Assembly (NCBI GenBank): GCA_032622095.1
Contig: CP136064.1
Coordinates: 113,942,004 to 114,006,003 of the forward strand
Reading direction: 5' to 3'
DNA: 64,000 bases
Origin: Siphonodentalium dalli
Taxonomy: Eukaryota > Mollusca > Scaphopoda > Gadilida > Siphonodentaliidae
The notes under the pieces were generated by a model. It did not search any database. It worked only from the letters and a program-made list of their open reading frames with translations, and was not told the origin of the DNA. Shown piece after piece: positions 12,653-22,932 of the stretch. The translations under genes were made by a program, and so were the position numbers. Every line of letters begins with the position of its first letter. The stretch's first letter is position 1.

Positions 12653-13680
12653 TTATACTTTCAGAATATATCCAGGCACTTCTCGTGTGTTGCTACATAT
12701 TGATCGATTGTATTCAGAATCCACAGGTCCGGGTAATTCCAAACACTCTCTGTCCTCAAGTTTTTCAAAAACATTGTTAATTGCTTTTAATACGTCCTGC
12801 TCTTTCCTTAACCTATCTCTCTTTTCTGAATTTGTTGGACTTAATTCATGACCGAAGAAGTCTACCTCCCCTAAATGTTTTCCGAATCCTCTCGCAATTT
12901 TCTTTCCATCGAACCACAATTTGCAAGACACCATGGAATCACCAATCACTTTTTTGAAAGAATCCAAGTTCCCATACAGAATACCCGTTTTTTTTTTGGT
13001 CTCCTCAGCATCGGGACCAAGCTCACTTCTCCGTGTGTTTAAGCTTGGACAAACACAGTTTATTTTAGCAGCGGTCGTTTCGAGGTCGTCCCGGCTGCGC
13101 GTTTGGGCAATACCCAAACACTTTGGTCCTCCCATGTAACGGATGAATTTCGCATGGAATAGTCTGTATCTGACTGCCCAGAACTGTTTTATTACAGGCG
13201 AATAGCGCATAGCAAGGGCACTGTTGTTCTCGTAAAATCTCACAACATCCAAAAATAATTGGAAAGAAATGTTGTTAATTGGAAAACGTCCAGAACAAAT
13301 TTGCCTCAGAAAAGCCATCCAGACTTCAACACAACATCAGATGATAACGCAGACATCTCTCTGAGTATGTTGTCAGAATCGTCACTCATGTTCATTTTAG
13401 ATTCAGCTGAGTCGTGAGCACACTCCAATAGTGTTCTACGGGAATGAATGTTTTTCATTGGAGTGTTTTTCCTGGCAACTTTTTTGTGTCCATGCGGCGA
13501 AGCAGTCTGAGTAAACTCATACCTAAATATTCATTACAACATTGAATATAAGGTCTGACGGATAACATCGATATTTCATTTCCAAGTCCTCGGGATTCCG
13601 TAATCTGATTGATTGCGTAAATTATTTTCCGTCCAATGAAACCGTATGGGTTAATAAACAAGTGTCAGTGGGCGGAGCTA
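12653..13680 (-). pseudogene. Transposase-like protein, C-terminal part, frameshifted
   Basis: The minus-strand frame 13318-12653 (221 codons) contains RFYENNSALAMRYSPVIKQF, then LFHAKFIRYMGGPK, then SCKLWFDGKKIARGFGKHLG and EVDFFGHE. This resembles the catalytic-domain style of transposon proteins annotated as uncharacterised in invertebrate genomes, with a lone Asp in the FDGKK segment. Coding-like sequence continues upstream in other frames: DSAESKMNMSDDSDNILREM near 13330-13400 and PYGFIGRKIIYAINQITESR near 13580-13640. At least two frameshifts therefore break the gene. It sits inside the TIR-bounded unit and is probably the remains of its own transposase. The assignment is by pattern only; a host gene of unknown function is the alternative. 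Confidence 0.5.
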
Positions 13681-13933
13681 GACTCCCATAATGTCACCTC
13701 TAAATATAGTAACAGAGCGGAATTTCTCCGATCGAAAGCGATGCTTGCAAATACAACAGACAGAAACAATGGCTTCGAAATTATATATTCGGTACGATTC
13801 GGATTAATTTGAAGGATGTGCTAGACCTGATAGATAGGCCTGCGCATGGTACCAACTTGGCCTCCCATAAATATAAATAGAACTCACTCACGTCCGTGTA
13901 TATGATTTACTTTATTGTACCATGGTTTGCAAA

Positions 13934-14160
13934 TCAAATTATTTGTCGTAAAAAAGTCATCTGAAAGTTAACACCGAGGAAATGACTTAATTTTATGCTT
14001 TTAAATAGTTCTAAAGCATCATTTTTGATGACGACCTTATTTTTTGCTCTCGGATGCAGCTTTCCGGGTGATGCAGCGAGTTCATCTCCCGAAAAAGAAT
14101 AGTCGCACACACGACAAATATTATCTGCTGTAATTTTATGTCGCGACACAGGCCATTACT
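13934..14160 (-). pseudogene. Transposase-like gene, middle exon with CxxC motif
   Basis: On the minus strand, a segment after an ATTACAG acceptor-like site (about 14128) encodes DNICRVCDYSFSGDELAASP and continues to KSIKLSHFLGVNF. It has a CxxC pair but no second pair in view. It ends in MTFLRQI, which echoes MAFLRQI at the start of the long frame at 13318, suggesting a local duplication or an exon joint. It lies between the zinc-finger exon and the C-terminal part, all in the same orientation. Confidence 0.4.
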
Positions 14161-14358
14161 ATTATTGCGAAGCACAACAAATAACACGTGGGGACACCTG
14201 TCAATCATCGATATATTTTTTTTAATCCGTGACGTCATTTTGGGGAAGCTCTTCGCTGAATAGAAATGGTTTTGGCTACATAAGCTCCAGACTCTATATT
14301 TCAAATATAGAGTCGACGTTCACCCAGACTGGCGGCGAAGGTGAATATGCGGGATCGT

Positions 14359-14616
14359 TCATGTCAGACGAACCAGGTTCATGGCTCTCTTGGTGACCAT
14401 ATCACTCTCATCAAGGGTGAAATCTGCGATATTTTCTTTAAACTCGCGTGGGTTTATCTCAAAATGTATTGCAGAATACACAGCTTTTCCATCATCCGCC
14501 ATATATTCCTGACGTTTCAAAATTGAAATTTTTGCACCCGGGTGACTTTCGGCGATGTGGAATACCGCATCTTGTGCAACGTCAAATTTCCCGTGGCAGT
14601 GATAACATCGGTATTT
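14359..14616 (-). pseudogene. C2H2 zinc-finger exon of the same transposase-like gene
   Basis: The minus-strand exon starts just after a strong acceptor (TTTTGTCTCCCACAG; the AG pairs with plus-strand 14617-14618). It encodes YRCYHCHGKFDVAQDAVFHI followed by AESHPG: a single C2H2 finger with spacing Cx2Cx12Hx4H. The frame then continues to AMNLVRLT before a stop. An N-terminal zinc finger ahead of a catalytic domain is a common transposase layout (DNA binding to the element ends). The donor site is not clear (GTTCGT near 14367 is one candidate). No initiating exon was found upstream. Confidence 0.5.
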
Positions 14617-14639
14617 CTGTGGGAGACAAAACAAAGAAT

Positions 14640-15803
14640 CGGAGTATTTATGAAGTTAATAAGATGTACATTTATCACAAATACCACGGAATATATTAAT
14701 AGTATAAGTTTTTACCAAAATCAATTTTGTGGTGTAGCATATATACCCCGGTTAAAATTACTTCGGACATTTGGTTAAAATTACTTCGGACATTTTCGTG
14801 TGGTTTATTTTACATTTCAAACTGACTATATTATTAGGTAAATGCACTCTTATTTGGGCATGTCTACTACCCAACAGAAGATAGGCAAGTCTTCGTTGAT
14901 CACCACCTATGATAGCATGAATGGCACGCATATGTACAATGGTATCATTAGATATCCTTATGTTATGTGGTTAATATGCCAGCCACAAAAATGTCAGATC
15001 TACCAAGTTATGAACACACTATCTTAAAGAAAAATGTGATAAAAAACACAATTTATAGTGTCAGGTATTCTAGCGACCAGAAAATGGATTATTTTAAATG
15101 AAAACGGCAAGAATCTGACACCCATGGCCAATGAGACATTTCAACAATTTCCAGAAAAAGAATTGACTAATGTGTGTTAGAGTCGGAGCCGATCAATTTC
15201 TATAGATTGGGGTCGGAATATATCAAAATTAGGGTCGGAGCCGATGTTATACTTTTAAAATTAGTGTTTAAAACAAAAACTCACGACTAATTGAATTCAT
15301 TCAATCGATGCACATCGCTCTCCGAAATTTTCGAAAATAGTGTCTGTTCCCGGGTGTCTACCAGCCTGAATTGTCCAGGACCATCAATTTACTTATTCTA
15401 GCATGGATTGGGAATATTGTTTATCAGTTTTCGTGTGTGGTTTTTCGAGATCGGTATGTGACTTTTGAAATTTAAAACTCTACCATGTCAACCTCGAACC
15501 CTCTAAGTGCACAATTCAGCCCAAAAACAGTGATTTTGAACACAACTCCTCGAAGTCGAAAATGAAGTCCAGCGCCCAATTTAGGATGAATCGGATCCAA
15601 TAATTCCTGTGTTTCTATTCGACTAATTAATTACAGTGTCATAAAGCGTATTCACTCATTATGTCGTGCAGCACAACTCACCACAACAGTACTCGTGACG
15701 TAGTGACGACTTACTAGGCTTCGCCGCGAGAAAAAGGATATTGTCCAGTGACAACATATACTATATGCTCAGTTTATCACAACAACAACTTTAATTAATC
15801 GAT
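14640..15803. other. Transposon interior and LINE 5' region; no gene
   Basis: 14640-15250 is AT-rich and ends with two GTCGGAGCCGAT motifs (15184 and 15236) of the enclosing unit. From about 15250 to 15803 lies the probable LINE 5' untranslated region. The exact LINE start and any target duplication could not be identified. Confidence 0.4.
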
Positions 15804-17426
15804 ATGGCGACAAGCAATACTTCGACTGATACCGACAAACGGAGCCTACACGATTGTCTGTCAGATTGGTATGACAGTGTTGAGTCATTCCAGTACACTC
15901 GGCAACAGGATGACAGCCTCAAAATATCTGACAATCTCAAACCAGTTCTCGCATTCATAAGCTCAACTACGCACGATATATTCACGGCAACAATAATTGA
16001 ATTCGTCGGAAATCAGGACAAATTATTAGAAACACTAAGGGAGAATATATTCACTCACGCCAAGTCAAAGCAATATTTCCCATATGAGCAATCGTCTTCG
16101 ATGAAACAACGAGTTGTCCGAAATCAATCTGGAAACCATGTGATTGATCGAAATAACAGAAACAAGCGAATGTCTAATGACATTTATAATATAATGAAGT
16201 TCATGGTAGATGAAGACAGTGACTCCATAATCGATGTTATTAGCAAAGGTAGCCGAAGCAAGAGTGTTGGTCGACAGTCAATAGCCGGAAATGTAACCAT
16301 TCTAGATGAAGATGACACCTGTACATCCAGTATCAACAATTCATTAGTGAAAATTCAACGCGACATTTCATGCATGAAAACAGAAAACGAAATTTTCCAC
16401 AAAGACTTCAATCAACGAGTTCCCAAATTAGATTCATCAATTGCTAGCCTGGAATCGCGATTCAGTAAAATCGAGGAGAAATTACATATAGTAAACGACG
16501 TCGAGAAGGCTAAAACAGACATAACGACGATAAACAAAAAAATAAAAGAACTGGACGAACAAATTGAATCAGATACACTGACCATCGAGCGAATACAAGA
16601 TGACAAATATACGGGTGTAAATAAACTAAAGGGTGACATAATCCAAATAAAGTCTGATATTGGCGAAATAGTAAGCGGTCTTGGTGAGTTCCATAAAAAG
16701 CAGAAAAGTCTGGAAGGTCAAGTTGCTACACTGAAAGATTTAGTGAATAAGAAACACATTCAACCGACTCATGCATGCGACAAAATGGTTAACGAAACAA
16801 TTAAACAAAACGTTACTATAATGAAAGATGAATTCAGAAGTTTCACTACAGCGACAACCAACAGTTTGCAACAGTTTGTTGAAGTGGTCGACAGATCAAT
16901 GGGTGAGATGGTAAAAACACAACGTGACATGGCTACATTAATGGAGATGGCAATGAACTACAGTTACGACGATAATGTTTCACACTCAGCACACAGTGAA
17001 CGAGAAGACACAAACAGTGAACGTGAAGACATAAACAGTGAACGAGGAGACATAAACAATATATCTGTTGAATCAGAAGTTGCACCCGAATACCCGAATC
17101 ACAGTTATAAACAGGCACCACCTAAACAGGAAGTTCACAGAAACTATGACCGTCAGTCCCAAAGTGATTCCTATTTTAACAGAATGGATGGACCAGTCAA
17201 AACATCACAAGTATATCTCGCCGGTTTTGACGATTCCGTAACAGTGTTCGATATCAAGTCACACCTTCTCCATTACAAAATTCGGTTCACAGTCATCAGA
17301 ATGTTAAGAGGTAACGCAGCTCGAATCAACATTTGTGACAATGATATCGACATAGTCCTCGGTCCGAAATTCTGGCCAGTTGGTGCAACTTGTAGGATGT
17401 GGGTCCGCAAAGAACCAGAATTCTGA
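15804..17426 (+). CDS. LINE ORF1 protein (coiled-coil, RNA-binding)
   Basis: A 540-residue open frame beginning ATGGCG, 79 bp upstream of ORF2 on the same strand. The middle (roughly residues 175-330) is rich in E, K, I and L with heptad-like spacing (for example KIEEKLHIVNDVEKAKTDIT), consistent with the trimerising coiled coil of LINE ORF1 proteins. Residues ~395-415 hold three copies of a 7-residue SEREDIN-type repeat. The C-terminus (~469-540) reads VYLAGFDDSVTVFDIKSHLL and ends with a WPVGATCRMWV segment, resembling the RRM-like C-terminal domain of several LINE ORF1 families. The expected role is to coat the element RNA and act as chaperone. The frame is intact, implying a relatively young insertion. 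Confidence 0.85.
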   Translation: MATSNTSTDTDKRSLHDCLSDWYDSVESFQYTRQQDDSLKISDNLKPVLAFISSTTHDIFTATIIEFVGNQDKLLETLRENIFTHAKSKQYFPYEQSSSMKQRVVRNQSGNHVIDRNNRNKRMSNDIYNIMKFMVDEDSDSIIDVISKGSRSKSVGRQSIAGNVTILDEDDTCTSSINNSLVKIQRDISCMKTENEIFHKDFNQRVPKLDSSIASLESRFSKIEEKLHIVNDVEKAKTDITTINKKIKELDEQIESDTLTIERIQDDKYTGVNKLKGDIIQIKSDIGEIVSGLGEFHKKQKSLEGQVATLKDLVNKKHIQPTHACDKMVNETIKQNVTIMKDEFRSFTTATTNSLQQFVEVVDRSMGEMVKTQRDMATLMEMAMNYSYDDNVSHSAHSEREDTNSEREDINSERGDINNISVESEVAPEYPNHSYKQAPPKQEVHRNYDRQSQSDSYFNRMDGPVKTSQVYLAGFDDSVTVFDIKSHLLHYKIRFTVIRMLRGNAARINICDNDIDIVLGPKFWPVGATCRMWVRKEPEF

Positions 17427-17505
17427 AATAATTATGTTCGAATATCGACTATCATATACCATTCTTTAATGTAATGATTCCTGATTCTTTTCTTCTTTTC
17501 TAGCG

Positions 17506-20241
17506 ATGTCTAATGTGCGCCATCTATGTATATCATTATTGTTTGTATTCATTTTCGATTACCGTACACGAAATAAATACCATACCAGCTTATCGTATCC
17601 CACCAAGCTTAAATATATGGAGAACATGACATTAAATTTCCTTACCTGGAATTGTACGGGAATTATGTCATCAGGTGCATATATCACAGAACTAATGAGA
17701 AATGGTCATTATGACATTATGGGTCTAAGTGAGCATTGGTTATACCAAACCAATGTAGATTTTCTCGGAATGCTGGGGTCCAATTATGAATATCATGCTG
17801 TCTGCGATTATAGCCAACAAGTTCCCATCCATACCATAAAGCCAGGTAGACCCAAGGGCGGTGTGGCACTAATGTGGCACAACAGGCTGTCACACTGTAT
17901 ATGTCCGCTTGACATAGCAGATGATCGCATCATCGGGATTCAATTAAAGCTACCGGGTGGGAGCTATTTGTATATCTTCCAAGTTTACTTACCATCCACG
18001 AATTATCCCGCTGAAGAATATATAGAATATATAAATACGCTTAGAGATATATGCGATATATATAAAATACACGGTAACCTCATCATAATGGGCGATCTAA
18101 ATGGTAATTTCGATAAATCAGATAAGCGAAACTCAGCATTCATTAAATTTGTTAAAGCCCTTGAATTGAAATCAGCCAATTATGAGATATCGCCTCGAGC
18201 TACTTGTTTACCATTTGGCCAGAGAGGCAACAATATCGGCACAATAATCGACCATATATTGATACCTGATATATTCATACATTTTGTACGCAGCATTGAT
18301 GTAATGGACGATAACTCTATAGATGTGTCAAATCATCGTCCAATATCCGCAAATATTTCTTTGCCCGTAGATGATCGCACCATCGGAGGGCTAGATGCTA
18401 ATGCTGATGGTGGGATCGACTGGAAGCGAGTGAGATCTCACCCAGAAATCATCGAAGAGTATCAGAGATATCTTGATACTGAAATTATCAAAGTAAAAAA
18501 CCGAGACCCCAATTTGTATCGAATTGTCGCAGTATGTAGATATGCAGAAATCGTACAAGCAATTGCAAACGCATCGGTTGCGTGTTTTCCTCGTAAACGT
18601 TTCAAACGAAATCTTAAACCCTTCTGGAATGATGAGTTAAAAGCGTTACACGAAAAAATGCGTGCACATCGGAGAAAATGGATAGAGTCAGGAAGACCCA
18701 GAGAACAAAACGAACTCGATTTCGGAACTTATGTTGAGTATAAAGAAGCCAAATGCAACTTTCGTAGACTCTATAGGAGAGCATCTCATAAACACATGAC
18801 AGAAGTGGTAAACGAAATAGATGAACGCGCTGAGGTCGACCAAGATTACCTTTTCCGCATGTTAAACGCGAAAAAAAAAAACTTACACGCTAACAAAAAT
18901 CCATTTTTCGTACACAATGGAACTGTTCTTCGTGAGGAATCTGAAATAACTGAAGGTTGGGCGACATACTTCGAAAATCTCTACTCGCCGTTATATCAAC
19001 CGAGCTTTGACTCAGTACAATTTAATCGTGTTAATTCTTTTGTTGACCGAGAAGTGACCAATACAAGTGAAAGTAAAATTGACAAGAATATCATATTCCC
19101 GGTAACAGCCAGCGAACTGGCTGATATTTGTCGAAATCTTAATCGCGGTAAAGCAGCAGGGTGGGATCTCATCGCAAACGAACATATTATATATGGTAGT
19201 CCTGTGTTAATCCAGGCGGTGTCAGACCTACTTACTGATATTATTACAGAACAGACAGTCCCTGAACATATGAAGCGCGGCGTTATTATTACTTTATATA
19301 AAGGAGGGTCCAAACCAAAAACAGATTATGATAGTTATAGAGCAATCACATTGATGCCTGTACTCTACAAAATACTTGAAAAAATAATCCAGACTCGATT
19401 AGAGCGATATACACCATACTTACTCGAAGTTAACCCATTGCAGCACGGATTCCAAAAAGGAATAAGTGCAAACATGACCTCCTACTTGATGAGAGAATGC
19501 ATTTCATACGTATCCGAAAGCAAACAAAATTTGTATTCGTGTTTCCTCGATGTGTGGAAGGCCTTTGACACCGTCTGGGTAAATGGTCTATTGTACAAAC
19601 TTTACGAACGCGGGGTACAGGGACATTTGTTCACATTATTATACAACATTTTGACAAATGTATCATGTTCAGTTCGATACCAACATACTTCATCTCAGTG
19701 GTTTAAAGTATTACAGGGAGCTAGACAAGGAAGTATATTATCGCCATTTTACTATATGATTTACGTAGACGAATTGATCAATCAATTAGCCAGCTCAGGA
19801 TATGGACTACAAATGTTGGGCATAAATTGCACCAGCCCTACACACGCGGACGATATGGTGTTATTGTCCCTCAGTAAAAAGGGATTACAAAAACTTTGTG
19901 AAATATGCGTTTCTTACAGTAACACATGGAGGTACAGATATAACCCCAATAAATGTTGTATAATTGTTTTTAATGAGACAAAAGCGAATTATACTCGTCA
20001 AAATCGCACATGGAATCTAGGGGAATCGCAGATCAGGGAGGATACGCGAACAACTCATCTGGGGATACCACTCGATAAATACGATTTCAACGGTGCCTTT
20101 GTTGAAAATATTTGCGAAAAAACTAGAAGTACATTTATGATGCTCACAAATGCTGGTATTCATCCGGGTGGTATAACTCCAAAGAGTTGTTCGATTATCT
20201 ACTCGTCTGTGGTACTTCCGATGGGGATTGTACGGTTCTGA
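17506..20241 (+). CDS. LINE ORF2: endonuclease and reverse transcriptase (frameshifted near the end)
   Basis: A 911-codon frame. The APE-type endonuclease occupies residues ~41-285: WNCTG (N49), SEHW (E76), GDLNGN (D197, N199), IIDH (D249) and SNHRPI (H277, with N where many families have D). The true start may be Met38 or Met41. Reverse transcriptase follows at ~540-850: a YRAITLMPVLYKILEK block, FLDVWKAFD (motif A, near residue 685), GARQGSILSP (motif B) and HADD (motif C, near 780, with His instead of the usual Phe/Tyr before ADD). All visible catalytic Asp residues are kept. The frame ends early because of an extra base in a G run at 20223-20226; the C-terminal part continues in the next frame. 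It nicks target DNA and primes reverse transcription. The domain style is that of the jockey/CR1-like LINE group; the clade is not certain. Confidence 0.9.
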   Translation: MSNVRHLCISLLFVFIFDYRTRNKYHTSLSYPTKLKYMENMTLNFLTWNCTGIMSSGAYITELMRNGHYDIMGLSEHWLYQTNVDFLGMLGSNYEYHAVCDYSQQVPIHTIKPGRPKGGVALMWHNRLSHCICPLDIADDRIIGIQLKLPGGSYLYIFQVYLPSTNYPAEEYIEYINTLRDICDIYKIHGNLIIMGDLNGNFDKSDKRNSAFIKFVKALELKSANYEISPRATCLPFGQRGNNIGTIIDHILIPDIFIHFVRSIDVMDDNSIDVSNHRPISANISLPVDDRTIGGLDANADGGIDWKRVRSHPEIIEEYQRYLDTEIIKVKNRDPNLYRIVAVCRYAEIVQAIANASVACFPRKRFKRNLKPFWNDELKALHEKMRAHRRKWIESGRPREQNELDFGTYVEYKEAKCNFRRLYRRASHKHMTEVVNEIDERAEVDQDYLFRMLNAKKKNLHANKNPFFVHNGTVLREESEITEGWATYFENLYSPLYQPSFDSVQFNRVNSFVDREVTNTSESKIDKNIIFPVTASELADICRNLNRGKAAGWDLIANEHIIYGSPVLIQAVSDLLTDIITEQTVPEHMKRGVIITLYKGGSKPKTDYDSYRAITLMPVLYKILEKIIQTRLERYTPYLLEVNPLQHGFQKGISANMTSYLMRECISYVSESKQNLYSCFLDVWKAFDTVWVNGLLYKLYERGVQGHLFTLLYNILTNVSCSVRYQHTSSQWFKVLQGARQGSILSPFYYMIYVDELINQLASSGYGLQMLGINCTSPTHADDMVLLSLSKKGLQKLCEICVSYSNTWRYRYNPNKCCIIVFNETKANYTRQNRTWNLGESQIREDTRTTHLGIPLDKYDFNGAFVENICEKTRSTFMMLTNAGIHPGGITPKSCSIIYSSVVLPMGIVRF

Positions 20242-21136
20242 ATTACTTTGGAATTTGTGCCAGAATAACCGTGATCGTCTAGAAAGAACACACCGATTTT
20301 GCGTTAAATTTTTCCAGGGTCTACATACACGCACAAAGACAGAAATAGCCCTTGGGTTAGTCGGTCTGCCTCCACTCATGTCTTTAATCGATAAACGCAA
20401 ACTATCATTCTTTGGCTCGCTGTGTAATCTGTCGCAAAACAAAACTGTTAAATCTATTTTCTTAACCCGTTTGTATCAATATGTCGTGGGGTGCTCAGAG
20501 ATAAGTGATAAAAATTTCATAGCTGACATGATTACAACACTCCAGAAATATAACATGGTCGACTACCTGATAACTTTTATTGATTTACACAAATTCCCGA
20601 ACAAACTAACATGGAAAAATATATTGAGAGACAAATGGAAAATCGGGTGTTCTGAAGAGTGGACAGCAATTATAAATGGCGACAATAGACTTGCTCGTTT
20701 CGCTGCCATACAACAAGAATTAACCATGTCTCATCTTTGGGGAAAATGTCGATGCTTCCCAAAATATAAATCATCGTACACGCTTGTTGCTCGCCTTATG
20801 GCTATGTTACCTGGTGAGAAACAGGTATGTCCTCTCTGCAGTCGCGAACACAGCGACGTTGTTAAACATACCATATGTGAATGCACGTCAATAACATCGG
20901 AGAGGAACCTTGTGGAATTCGACATTTTGAACAACTTTGATATCGAATTCTACCTAAAATTCGATAAACTGAGTCCAGAATCTAAAACTCGACTTTTTCT
21001 TTCTGGATTATCAGATTTTATGACGATTCCACTGGAATATACGGAAGACCCAATTAATTTTTTTGTTAAAAAATCCGCTGATCTATGGAAACGCTATGTT
21101 GACTTAATAATATTATCTGAGAATGCAACGAATTAA
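20228..21136 (+). pseudogene. LINE ORF2 C-terminal part after the frameshift
   Basis: This frame directly continues ORF2 in a different phase: YGSELLWNLC, the conserved segment after the RT thumb, followed by RTHRFCVKFFQGL. Near the C-terminus (20828-20884) is CPLCSREHSDVVKHTICEC, a Cx2Cx9Hx4C zinc-knuckle-like motif seen at the end of ORF2 in some LINE clades and thought to bind nucleic acid. The overlap with the upstream frame is only 14 bp, so a single one-base insertion separates the two parts. This copy is probably inactive for that reason alone, unless the G run is a sequencing error. Confidence 0.85.
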
Positions 21137-21754
21137 GCGACATTATCAGCTCCAGCACGTCAGTGAAGGTTGACATATTCAATATACAACTAAAGGAAAT
21201 ATACATGCATACATGTATTATAACAGCTATGTTCGGGTGGGCGTTATTCGCAAATACCACACACGTATGGCACCAAATGGTCGCAAAACATTGAGGTTGT
21301 TTTCGGCGATACATTTACCCGATAATGCTTGGATTACATTTACATCGACAATCATTTTATGTATATGTGCATGTAGATCATGCATTATAGGTTCGTGTAA
21401 GCTCACATGGTGCATACATGTGTATGTAATCGATCATGACCGTGCCAATGTTCTACTTGCATTGTATCCCTAACATACTTGTGTAAATTTCCGAATCTGA
21501 TTATGTATGTCTTACATTTTGCTGCACTCCGATTGGAGATGTCATGAACTTATATTGACATCTTGGCCTAATCTGTGCTAGACCGGAGTAGCATCCATGC
21601 ATGGTGTGTAGTAATACACGATAGTTGTGTGAGTGTATGTGGGCTAAGGTGTGTGTGCGAGATATATATATATATATATGTATATGTGTGTATATGTGTA
21701 TGTATGTGTATGTGTGTATATATATGTGTATATGTATGTACATGTGTATATATC

Positions 21755-21790
<36 letters not shown>

Positions 21791-21868
21791 AGTATATGTA
21801 TATGTATGTGGGGATATATATATGTGTGTATATATGTGTGTATGTATATGTATGAGTGTGTATGTATG

Positions 21869-21912
<44 letters not shown>

Positions 21913-22184
21913 GTATATATGTATATGTATATATACATATATAATATATATAGAGGGAGGGAGAGAGAGAGAGAGAGATGTCAGGCACGCTTTGAAACAA
22001 GAATTGTTCGATTTACAATATTGCTATATTTTTATCATTTCATTGTGAATAAATAATATATGGCGCTATGTCCTATGTGCTTATATTGCCATTTTGTTGT
22101 TGATATATTTGTTTTTGTGTGAATTAATTGTATTGTATCAATGATCTCCCATGAGGAGGAAATAAAGATATATATATATATAGG
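21137..22184 (+). other. LINE 3' untranslated region and flank
   Basis: Follows the ORF2 stop. It contains a large microsatellite (21661-21983) and no gene. The LINE 3' terminus could not be fixed; no clear poly(A) tail or target duplication is visible. The hydrophobic or Tyr-rich open frames here are translations of (TA)n and (TATG)n. Confidence 0.5.
21661..21983. repeat. Compound microsatellite (TA)n, (TATG)n, (GA)n
   Basis: Runs of TATA, TATG/TGTG and TACATATA, ending in a GA run at about 21958-21978. It lies in the probable 3' region of the LINE. Confidence 0.95.
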
Positions 22185-22217
22185 ACTTTATTACCATACA
22201 TGGTATATAATATGGAA

Positions 22218-22398
22218 TACATGCCCTAAGTAATCGACTTCTTAACCACAGCAGAATTATGGGTAACTTTTCAGGATTTAGTCGGAAATATGGCTTGTTG
22301 TTGATGAATGGCAACAAGCCATATTTCCGACTAAATCCTGAAAAGTTACCCATAATTCTGCTGTGGTTAAGGAGTCGATTACTTAGGGCATTACTGTA
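22218..22398. mobile_element. Hairpin MITE (Tc1/mariner-like termini)
   Basis: Two ~85-bp arms (about 22219-22300 and 22312-22398) are near-perfect reverse complements around an 11-bp loop. The arms include CTTAACCACAGCAGAATTAT and a GGGCATTACTGTA end. The same family forms the array at 43511-43990. It sits between the LINE and the right TIR of the large unit. Confidence 0.85.
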
Positions 22399-22762
22399 TG
22401 TTATGTATAATGTGATCTGGGGATTCAAAAATTAATTGGGCCTTTAACTGGTCATGTTCTGTGTAAGGATATCTAAGGATGACTTGAACCTCGGTGCTAT
22501 GTTTTTCCCCATCGATTTTGTCTGATCTCAGCGTAATTAAGGCGCATAATGGCATATATCTTTGCCAGACGTCATATACAGGTTCTTCGGGTTACTACAA
22601 TCGAATTTCACTAATTATATGCAGGCCAATAGGCAATATAGTGCTCATACTTACCATTTTCAGAGATTTGTTGTCAATTTTCATACAAAAGCCGCCATTA
22701 ATTTTTGGCATTAAAATCTTGTTTGAGTCGGAATCCAAGTCCTGTTAGATCCGATTTTGAAC

Positions 22763-22802
22763 CTGTTAGATCCGATCCTCGAGGAATCGTTGAGCCCCAG
22801 TG
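22763..22802 (-). repeat. Right terminal inverted repeat of the 10.97-kb unit
   Basis: Reverse complement of the left terminus, ending GAGCCCCAGTG and followed by ATTAT. A second internal copy of the GTTAGATCCGAT motif lies just inside it at 22744-22755. Confidence 0.85.
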
Positions 22803-22932
22803 ATTATACAATGCAGTGCTCAGTATGTATTTTCTTTTACTCGTCCAGGTTGTGGTGAAAAGTCATATTAGACTCACCACAACCTGGACTCGTACAAGAA
22901 AAAGCACAAACTGTACACAACATTGTATAATA
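22803..22932. repeat. Imperfect hairpin next to the right TIR
   Basis: A perfect 16-bp inverted repeat GTCCAGGTTGTGGTGA lies at 22843-22858 and 22874-22889. Outer matching ends are ATTATACAATG at 22803 and CATTGTATAAT at about 22922. The outer edge coincides with the ATTAT duplication of the 10.97-kb unit, so that unit appears to end exactly where this hairpin begins. Confidence 0.65.

Larger units (their letters stand above)
11836..22802. mobile_element. 10.97-kb TIR-bounded unit with 5-bp ATTAT target duplication
   Basis: The left end 11836-11875 begins CACTGGGGCTCAACGATTCC. The reverse complement of 22763-22802 is the same 40-bp sequence with a single difference. Both ends are flanked outward by ATTAT (11831-11835 and 22803-22807), as expected for a target-site duplication. 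The subterminal motif GGATCGGATCTAACAG recurs at 12317-12335 and 22741-22756. A GTCGGAGCCGAT motif recurs at about 11893, 15184 and 15236. The unit contains a decayed minus-strand transposase-like gene near its left end and a LINE in its right half that presumably inserted later. CACTG termini recall CMC/EnSpm or Transib elements, but I cannot assign the superfamily. Confidence 0.7.

Noticed and set aside
11836-15246. A smaller ~3.4-kb transposon ending at the GTCGGAGCCGAT motifs near 15240
   Set aside because: No CACTG-type terminus or ATTAT duplication there, whereas 22763-22802 has both, so the larger unit is preferred.
21501-22048. Tyr/Ile-rich frames on both strands
   Set aside because: Translations of (TA)n/(TATG)n microsatellite.
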